Assembly: GCA_019925795.1 (NCBI GenBank)
Contig: CM034315.1
Span: forward strand, 10,342,200-10,406,199
Direction of reading: 5' to 3'
From: Dendrobium chrysotoxum
Lineage: Eukaryota > Streptophyta > Magnoliopsida > Asparagales > Orchidaceae
Length of the DNA: 64,000 bases
Positions 57,051-64,000 of this stretch are shown piece by piece. The notes beneath the pieces were generated by a model. It was not told the DNA's origin. It was given only the letters and a program-made list of their open reading frames with translations, and searched no databases. The position numbers and the translations under genes were made by a program. Numbering within the stretch: position 1 is the stretch's first letter; every line of letters begins with the position of its first letter.

Positions 57051-58049
57051 TCATCTGGCATGGTACTTCCTGAAGAGCCTCACCAATATTTGAAAATATT
57101 GGGTGTCATTCTTCAGGGTTGATCAGTCAAAGGAAAATTTCCTCAAAGATCGTCATGAACGATCCAGCCAACATTGGCTCAAGCTTTCCATTGAATTTAT
57201 AATGGATTAGAAGTGGTCTACAAAAGACTACGACCAAGTCTCCTACTTGGGGAGTTCTAAAGTGACACAACTTATCAATAACTTAAATCAAACGTGACTT
57301 ATGAACTTTCAAACTTTGTTGAGCTTAATTTGATTTTTATTTGAGGCCCTCGAGCTCCTTGAATTGGAGTCAAGCACTCTGCTCAATTAGAGTTTGATTT
57401 TAAACAGCAAGTCTCAGCTCAGAAAACTACACTTCTAGATCAGAATGGTCTAGGACCCAGCACATGGTGTGGCTTGATTTTGAATGACAATTTCCAGTAT
57501 TATAAAATACTCCTCCAGTGGGATTGAACTTGGACCCAGCATAGAGTGTAATTTTATAAAGAAGGCCTTAAAGGAAGGATGCCTATAAGGAAGGACTTAC
57601 ACACACTTCTCAAGGACCGGATTTAAATTTTCAAGAATAGAAGATTTCATTCTTCTTATTAGAAAATTTCCTCTAGGTACTTGGACCCTGTCGGAATGAC
57701 AAGTGGGAACGAGTTCAGAAGCACAGTGAAAAGTTTGAGTGACCCCAACTAACCTGAAAAGGTTTGAGGATTTAGGTTTTGTTGACCCAGACCAAGTTTC
57801 GTAGAAACTAAACTGGGGTCTCCCTTAAATATTTTGAATTAAAATCAATTTCAAAGAGGTTTAAGTTGAATAAAGAAATTTGATCTTTTCAATTCTCTAG
57901 CACGAAAGATTTTTGTATCCTGATAGATTATCGATGCACAATAAAAATTCTGGATTCAAAATTTATCAAAGTCAAGTAATTTAAAGTTGATTGGGTCTTT
58001 TGAGATTAAAACATTTAGAAAAAGGGAGCCTCATTCTTTCTTTTTCTGG
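57051..58049. other. Interior of the young element, no gene
   Basis: Moderately AT-rich with no long frame. 'ggacccagca' occurs twice about 80 bp apart (57450, 57532). Nothing recognised. Confidence 0.4.
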
Positions 58050-58182
58050 TGGCGCACATTGCGCATCTTTTAATTTATAGTGCATTTTGCACTGTTTCTT
58101 AACTTGTGGCGCCCATTGCGCATCTTTTTGATTTTTAGTGCACTTTGTGCATTCCTTGATTGTTGGCGCATTTTGCGCATCT
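58050..58182. repeat. Short array of alternating mini inverted repeats, period about 28.5 bp
   Basis: Five units start at 58050, 58078, 58107, 58136 and 58164. Odd units read GGCGCACATTGCGC, GGCGCCCATTGCGC and GGCGCATTTTGCGC; even units read GTGCATTTTGCAC and GTGCACTTTGTGCA. In each, the left and right ends pair (GCGC with GCGC, GTGCA with TGCAC) round ATT or TTT. Confidence 0.85.
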
Positions 58183-58841
58183 TTTGAATTCAATTGAATT
58201 TAAGAAGAGGCTACACCTTCTCTATTTCAAAACCGGGATTACATCTCAAGTATAAGAGAAGAAAACTCATTCTCTTATGCAAGGACGAATAATCCTCAAG
58301 GTATGACCCAGTCTTTTAAAATGAATACTGGCTTGACTTTTAAAAATCATTGAACAGATTTTAAACATGCAAGAGATACCTATCTAAGATAGAAAATTGC
58401 GAGATAATTAAAAAGATTTTCATTTCAAAGATCAACTTAAGTTCGATATCGATTTAACTCAACAGTTGAATCAATCCCACAAAAGAGGTGGGAGGGAGGT
58501 GCATTCAAACATTTGGAGTCAACTACAACTTTCTCCTGCTTAAGACTTCAAATAGAGGTCAATTCTCATTAAAAAGATGATTCAATTATCTTGAAAGTTT
58601 GAAATCAGTACACTTGAGAAATTGAAAGCTTTTCCTTAAAAAGAAATTGCAAATCTATGAGGCAAGACCTTAGTAGTACGAAATTAGATTCCTACGATCT
58701 CCTTGGAGGGAGAGACTATTATTGGGTCTGCACTATCCTTAGAAGTCATTGCATCACTTTAATCAAAAAGATTTATCTCGATAGGACCCCGTTGAAAGTT
58801 GGATTTTAACGGTATCACTATCTGATATAATCTTAAATTAT

Positions 58842-58857
58842 TTCCCCTCCCTTATTA
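58842..58857 (-). other. Polypurine-tract-like sequence
   Basis: On the minus strand AATAAGGGAGGGGAAA lies about 45 bp after the stop of the ORF. It is the best purine run between the ORF and the left LTR. If it is the true PPT the 3' LTR would be about 11 kb, which I think less likely than a PPT nearer 53 kb. Confidence 0.25.
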
Positions 58858-58899
58858 CTAGTGGTCTAGTAATTAGGAGAGTGGCACCCCGAGTGGTTT

Positions 58900-59640
58900 C
58901 TAGACCTCCTCCTCCTCTGCAGGTGATGTAGCGGGGCACGTATAGAAACGTGACCTAACATCATCTAGTAGAGTGGATGGGTCATAACCTTCAACTGGGG
59001 GCCTAGGGCCTGGTGCTGGAGTTTGATCAGTTTTGGCTTGATTAATCCTTACCATGTAGTAGTCAAGAAGATGTATTGAAGATTGTGCTCTCGTCTCTAC
59101 AACCTCCCTCCTTTGAGCAACAGGAGAAGGGTGGAAATGATTTCCACCAGGGAAGGGGTTCGTAGAAGGAGCAACAAACTTTTGATTGGCCTCAGACTTG
59201 ACGTGCTTTAAGGCTTTCGCCTCAGCAATCTTCCTGGCCTTAACAACCTTCTTTCTGACTCTACGAAGGTAGTTCTTCATTTTGTTCTTGCTGACCTTGC
59301 TGACGACAGGGATACTAGAACTTGACCCGATCTCAGGCTGAGATGGTAGTTCTTCTATCATTATTGACTTCTGGTTGTTATCCTCCTCAGTAAAAGATAC
59401 AATGGGTAAAGGGGTGACAACAGCCTCCATCTCGGAGATGGGGGAGTCAACTCCTGACCCTAAAGTAATCTCAACCAAAGGGACATTCTTTCTTATTCCG
59501 GCAGACAGATCAATCATTTCTTCTCCGTCGACTGATAACTTGAAGTCTTGGAATTGCATTTCAAACTGGATAAAATTACCAGAAGTGATTCCTTCGACTA
59601 TCAGGTTTCTATCTAGAGAGAAAATGAGTTTCCCAGCCAT
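58900..59640 (-). CDS. Unrecognised 246-residue ORF of the young element
   Basis: ATG at 59640 in a good context (CAAATGG), stop at 58900. Product: N-terminal part with FSLDRNLIVEGI and FIQFEMQFQDFKLSVDG, a Ser/Glu-rich middle, a basic stretch at about residues 117-150 (KNKMKNYLRRVRKKVVKARK), then HLLDYYMVRINQAK, a Pro-rich segment and an acidic tail. No zinc knuckle, protease, integrase or polymerase motif. TTAATTTCAG, 17 bases upstream on the minus strand, could be a splice acceptor, and some Ogre-type elements do have an intron. It could be a Gag relic or a lineage-specific protein. The intact frame in a young element suggests it was functional recently. Confidence 0.55.
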   Translation of the reverse strand: MAGKLIFSLDRNLIVEGITSGNFIQFEMQFQDFKLSVDGEEMIDLSAGIRKNVPLVEITLGSGVDSPISEMEAVVTPLPIVSFTEEDNNQKSIMIEELPSQPEIGSSSSIPVVSKVSKNKMKNYLRRVRKKVVKARKIAEAKALKHVKSEANQKFVAPSTNPFPGGNHFHPSPVAQRREVVETRAQSSIHLLDYYMVRINQAKTDQTPAPGPRPPVEGYDPSTLLDDVRSRFYTCPATSPAEEEEV

Positions 59641-59689
59641 TTGAGTGCTTAAATCCTGAAATTAATGAACAATGACTTGAATTAGTTAA

Positions 59690-61146
59690 TCTTGAATTTG
59701 AATTTGAATTTTAAACTTAATTAATGTTATTTAAAAATTTGATAATTCAATCATGTTGAGTTTAAATTCAAAACAGAGGTTTGTAGAATTGACCAGGACT
59801 TAAGTGTTGAACCCGACACTTTCGCTACACCAATTAACTTGGGGCAAAATGTCAAAGTTCAAACTCAAATTTGAATTCAAAATTAAAATTAAAATTTGAA
59901 GGTGACAATCAAATTCGAACTTAAAATTGAGATTGTATTTTGAATCAAAGTTGGATTTGGAATTTGAATTTAAGGTTGAAGTCGAATGGACCCTTCTTTA
60001 AATTCTGTGACTCAACAGATCGAGTCTCATTCAATCATATAGGTACACAAAATTGATATGAAAGATCCAGGGATCGAGCTCAACTCTTTTCATCTCACCA
60101 ATTGACTTGGGTCGAAATATCAAAGTCCCGATAAAAATTGAATCGACTTTAAGTTGAAAATCAAATTCAAATTTCAGGTTGAAATTATGTTTGGATTCAA
60201 AGTTAAATTTGAATTTGAGGCTCAAGTCAAATGGGTCTTTCTTCAAATTTTATGACTCAACAGACTGAGTTTCACTCAATCATGTAGGTGCATAAAATTG
60301 ATATGAAAGATTTAAGGATCGGGCTCGACTCTTTTCATTTCACCAATTAACTTGGGTCGAAATGTCAAAGTCCCGAATTTGATCTTGAAATCAAATCTGA
60401 AATTGAATTTAAGTTTGGAATCAAATTTAAGTTCAATTTTGAAATTGAATTTGAACTTAAGATTGAATTCAGTTTTGAGGTTGAATTAAAATTTAAATCT
60501 TGGATTCAAATTCAAGCTTGAAGTTGGATTCAAATTAAAATTGAATTTGAATTTGGATCTGGATTTAAACTCAAGGTTGAAATTGAATGGATCCTCTTCA
60601 AAATTTGGAACTCAACATATTGAATTTTGTTCAAATATGTAGGTGTGCCAAATTAGCCTGAAGATCCTAAGGCTTGACTCTTTGCACCCCACCAAGCAAT
60701 TTAGGGGTGAAATGTCAAAGCCCAGAATTGACTGGAGAATTTTTGAATTTGAATTGCATGTGTTCAACTACAACAGAATATTGTAGAAGACACATAGGAA
60801 TGACAATTGAAATTGATTTGAAAGATTTTCCTTGACTTTTGAAACTCAAAATGTTGAGTTTTATTTTCAACATAATGGTTAACAAAAGTTAAGGGAAATC
60901 TAGAGACTTGGTTTGACTCTTTCACCATACTGACTAGCTTGGGGTGAAATATCAAAATCCAGGTTGAATTAAAGAAATTTTGAATCTAGATCTTTGATAT
61001 TGAGGGATTTTTGTAAATTGTGAAACTTAGCATGCAGGAATCTATTCGCATGCGAGTTTGCAACATATGCAAAAAGAATTTAACAAGCTTGACTTGACTC
61101 TTTTGCTCTACCAAATAAACTTGGAGGCAAAATGTCAAAGCCCAGC
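59690..61146 (-). repeat. Leader of the young element with six spaced repeat copies
   Basis: A block of about 45 bp recurs at 59819, 60087, 60331, 60678, 60917 and 61101: on the + strand CTCTTTTCA-CACCAATTAACTTGGG, then GAAATGTCAAAG and CCC or CCA. Spacing is 268, 244, 347, 239 and 184 bp. Between the blocks are 'aatttgaatttgaa' low-complexity fillers of changing length. All lie between the primer site and the ORF, so they would be in the 5' untranslated RNA. Confidence 0.85.
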
Positions 61147-61309
61147 TTGGAGGGAGGTTTCCTACACTCACCTCTCTTTTCACATGTCTTAATTGAGTTG
61201 GCCACACTCACCCAAGGAAGAAATGGGAGAGGGACCAACGGAAGAAAGGTAGTCAAAACTACCGATGCAACAAAATTCGTACCGCTATTAAAGATGGAGA
61301 GAGAGATTA

Positions 61310-61327
61310 TCCCCAGTGGAGTCGCCA
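61310..61327 (-). other. Primer-binding site of the young element
   Basis: Minus strand TGGCGACTCCACTGGGGA, starting with TGG as the complement of a tRNA CCA end, nine bases from the LTR. From memory it is the tRNA-Arg-type site of Ogre/Tat elements. It settles leftward orientation. Confidence 0.8.
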
Positions 61328-61336
61328 TTTTTTTTT

Positions 61337-64000
61337 TGTTTGATTGAAAAAAAATATAGTTTTTTGAAAAAGGGTTTGATTTTCTTTGGGAAATGTTGAA
61401 TTTCTGGAATTTTAATTTTATACTCGAACACTTATTATGAATGATATATCACCTCGAAAGGTGAACATATCGTTCACTAATAGGTTCAGACTACAAATCT
61501 TGATTTATCCTGATTATCGTAGTCAAACTCAGGGAGAAACAACATATGATCTCGAAGAATCAGAATGATGTTTAATCCATTGTTTAACTATAATAATTCA
61601 GATAAGAGATCATTAATTTCATAATTAAAATTATGATTGTAATTGATATATCTATCCGGAGGAAGAAGATATCAATCACTATCGATAGTTTAAATATGAC
61701 GATAATGATCATTAGGTTTGAATTTCCCAAAGATAATTAATTAAGGGTTTTGAAAAAGCTTGATTTTGAAATCAGGTCTGGATTTCTAAATCTCCTACGA
61801 GCGCAAGCCCTCGTAGTTAATTACATCGTAGGAAACCAGAAAATTTCCTACGAATACTCTCGATTAAAATAGCGATACGAATTTTATTTAAGATTTCAAA
61901 GATTGATATCAATGAAGGTTAAGGACTTGAATTTTCAAGTATGATTGGTTCAAGATTGAGCAGTTCTTTCTGGAGTCAAAGGAAGAAGAGTAGGAGGTGT
62001 TTCGAGATTCTGAATTACTTCAGAAACACCTCAAACTATCCTAAGTGTTGGGCTTGAATTAGATTGAAAGGGATTTAATATTTGAGTGATCAATTTTATT
62101 AGAAAGTTGGGGCTTATATCCCCGATCAATAGATCAGGAGAATGCCCAGGAAGTAAGGGTAGAGACTAACCTACCAAGTGGGTATGACGTCCCCGGTCAA
62201 GATCCCATGGTTTTCCATCGTCCCGGGTTCGTCGGTATCCTTAGCCTACTTAGTCGAGTGCCGACCAGAGGATCCTTGTTAGCAACCATGGGTTACCTCA
62301 TTCAAGGGGACCTCGTAGGCCAAGGGGGCTGGGGACCTAATCCTAGGCTGACAAGTAGAAGTGCACAGGTTTGTGGAAAATGAACCTATGTCTATGTCAT
62401 CTAACCTAGGATGCCACTCTCATTTTATGTGTAAATTAACATATCTCAAAATAGAAAGGAACACCGGCCTAACCTAAAGCTAGAGTCCGTGTCCTAACAG
62501 GTCAATCTAGGTGTGTGTAGCAGGCTGTGTGGTTTGGATATGTCTTATATCAGGTAATTGGTTAAAGTTGTTTAATATTCTGGTTGGTTGAAAGGCTTAA
62601 GGGAAGATTTATGTTAAAGTTTAAGTCTTAATGATTCGAAATTGATTTTAAGATCAATTATTAATTATTTGGTGGATACCACCTTTGTTGCTCACCGAGG
62701 CCGTGAAGTTTATTTCACCTTCCTTGGGGCTAATTTAATAGCCTCGTAGGCCTGGGTTACCCAGTGGTACCCGGTAAGATTAAATGAATGAGATTTAATT
62801 TAAGGTTTAAAATTTGATGAATCTTAATTATTTGTTGGATACCACCTTTGTTGCTCACCGAGGCTGTGAAGTTTATTTCACCTTCCTTGGGGCTAATTTA
62901 ATAGCCTCGTAGGCCTGGGTTACCCAGTGATACCCAGTATGATTAAATGAATTAGATTTGGTTTAAGATTTGAAATTTGATGAATTTCAATTAAGGTTGA
63001 TTGATTGTTGATTTTAAAGTTAGATTAAAATTTTATGAATTTTTAAATCAAGTATTTAATTTTGAAGTTATTTGAATTATTTAATATTTTTAATTAAGGG
63101 TGTTTTAATGATTTGAGTCTAAATGAACTCTAAACTCCTTGAAATCACCTCCAAAGATCAGGAATGATCTAAGGAGGGATTATCAAGTGTTTAAGAATTC
63201 TTTGGAATTTTTAATCATTTTTAATTAATTAAATTAATTAAATATTCAATTTTATTTAAAAAATTCAATTAAGCTTGAATTTAATGTCAAATCAAGGAGG
63301 TTTTAATTTTTCTGTATTAAGGGTTCAATTTTGTTTAATTTGAGATATTATATGTATCTTTGTGTTTTAAATTTGATTTATTAAATTTCTTGAAGTTTTG
63401 AGGGCATGATTAAGGCTTAATCTTAAGGGGTTTGATTAAGGGGCTTAAAGAATTCAAACTTTAGTTAGGATTTTCCCTAGAGCAGGGAAAGTCACTAAAC
63501 TCAAGGGGTTTGAATTTTAAGTCAATTGGATTTAAAGAAGTTTTGAGGCTTAATTAAGGGTTTAACTTTAATTAAATCTTTTAAGTGGTTTAATGATTAA
63601 TCGATTGATTTAAGTTTGATTGAGGTCAAGTTTGATGGTGTACACTGACCCTAAGGTATGGTGTCACTAAGTTCTCTAAGTTTGATGTTTGATCCTTAAA
63701 GGATGTATGTGTGAAGCCTAGAGTTTGCCTAAGTTCTCTAAGACTCGTCCTTAATTATTGTCCTTAATGATGTCACTAGGTTTAATGGGTTTGAATCAGT
63801 GTCACTAACCCTTTGGACCTGCAGATGAATATAAACCAATTATGTCGATGATACATATTTACTGAATACATGAGTCAGGAACTTAAGGTCGGAGGAATAA
63901 TTCAACAGGAAAATCTAGGAGCCCTATGATCTTCTAAGTTTTAAGAAAACTTACCTGATCACCGGAGCTGATCAACGGTGATTCTGACCGTGGTACACCG
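61337..64000 (-). repeat. 5' LTR of the young element, cut by the window edge
   Basis: Partner of 47479-50142, starting TGTTTGATTG (the CA end when read on the minus strand). It runs off the window at 64000, so its full length, promoter and flanking target duplication are not visible. Confidence 0.93.

Larger units (their letters stand above)
47479..64000 (-). mobile_element. Young non-autonomous Tat/Ogre-like LTR retrotransposon, incomplete at the window edge
   Basis: Long near-identical direct repeats start at 47479 and 61337 with offset 13858. On the minus strand the right one ends in CA and is followed after nine A by TGGCGACTCCACTGGGGA (61327-61310), the primer-site type I associate with Ogre/Tat elements. 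So transcription is leftward, the right LTR is the 5' LTR and the left one the 3' LTR. Between them there is no protease, integrase or reverse transcriptase, only one ORF (59640-58900) and extensive tandem repeats. It would need enzymes from a related autonomous element. It sits inside the reverse transcriptase of the + strand copia element. The left flank pentamer is ACCGA; the right flank is outside the window. Confidence 0.85.

Noticed and set aside
57981..58193. Minus-strand frame with repeated KDAQ-AP motifs
   Set aside because: By-product of the 28.5-bp array; too short and of biased composition.
59375..59644. 89-codon + strand ORF
   Set aside because: Antisense shadow of the 246-codon minus-strand ORF.

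Overview
The window is nuclear DNA of a flowering plant, most likely a monocot. It has intron-containing plant genes with canonical GT-AG junctions, one of them very GC-rich in its coding exons and AT-rich in its introns, set in a dense background of plant transposable elements. No bacterial-type operon, rRNA gene, functional tRNA gene or CRISPR array was seen.

Two host genes can be supported. A three-exon gene on the + strand (22982-25449) encodes a single-C2H2-finger protein of the type of Arabidopsis AT1G75710. A two-exon gene on the - strand (34479-38912) encodes a short WEB-family (DUF827) coiled-coil protein of the type of AT1G75720. They converge tail to tail, and as I remember it the two Arabidopsis relatives are neighbours, so this looks like conserved gene order. 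The 3.8-kb intron of the WEB gene carries four or five fold-back MITEs, a complete short CACTA element, a SINE-like stretch and an unrelated tandem duplication.

From left to right: weak exon-like blocks (62-621); a decayed Ty1/copia element on the - strand with both LTRs (947-6328); a TIR element (6543-7348); gene-poor DNA with a promoter-like block near 9.97-10.04 kb; old tandemly repeated DNA (11.4-13.7 kb) leading into an ancient LTR fragment (about 14.0-14.76 kb) that is homologous to the young LTRs at the right end; AT-rich DNA with TTA/TAA-flanked MITEs; the finger gene; a complete tRNA-derived SINE (26267-26489); AT-rich DNA; CACTA miniatures (33779-34037, 37364-37731); the WEB gene; a copia gag remnant plus an LTR carrying a minisatellite (39753-41474).

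The right third is a nest. A + strand Ty1/copia element (from 43973) is cut in its reverse transcriptase by a much younger, non-autonomous Tat/Ogre-like element on the - strand (47479 to beyond 64000). Over the 2664 positions visible in both LTR copies I count only three differences. The interior has no pol genes, only one unrecognised ORF (58900-59640), a leader with six copies of a spaced repeat, and a large repeat region. The most striking structure is a 19-unit, 49-bp tandem array (55841-56767) in which every unit is an inverted repeat around a near-constant loop and the two arms change together from unit to unit. Older relatives of the same hairpin unit are scattered through 54.7-55.8 kb, and a second array of alternating mini inverted repeats lies at 58050-58182.
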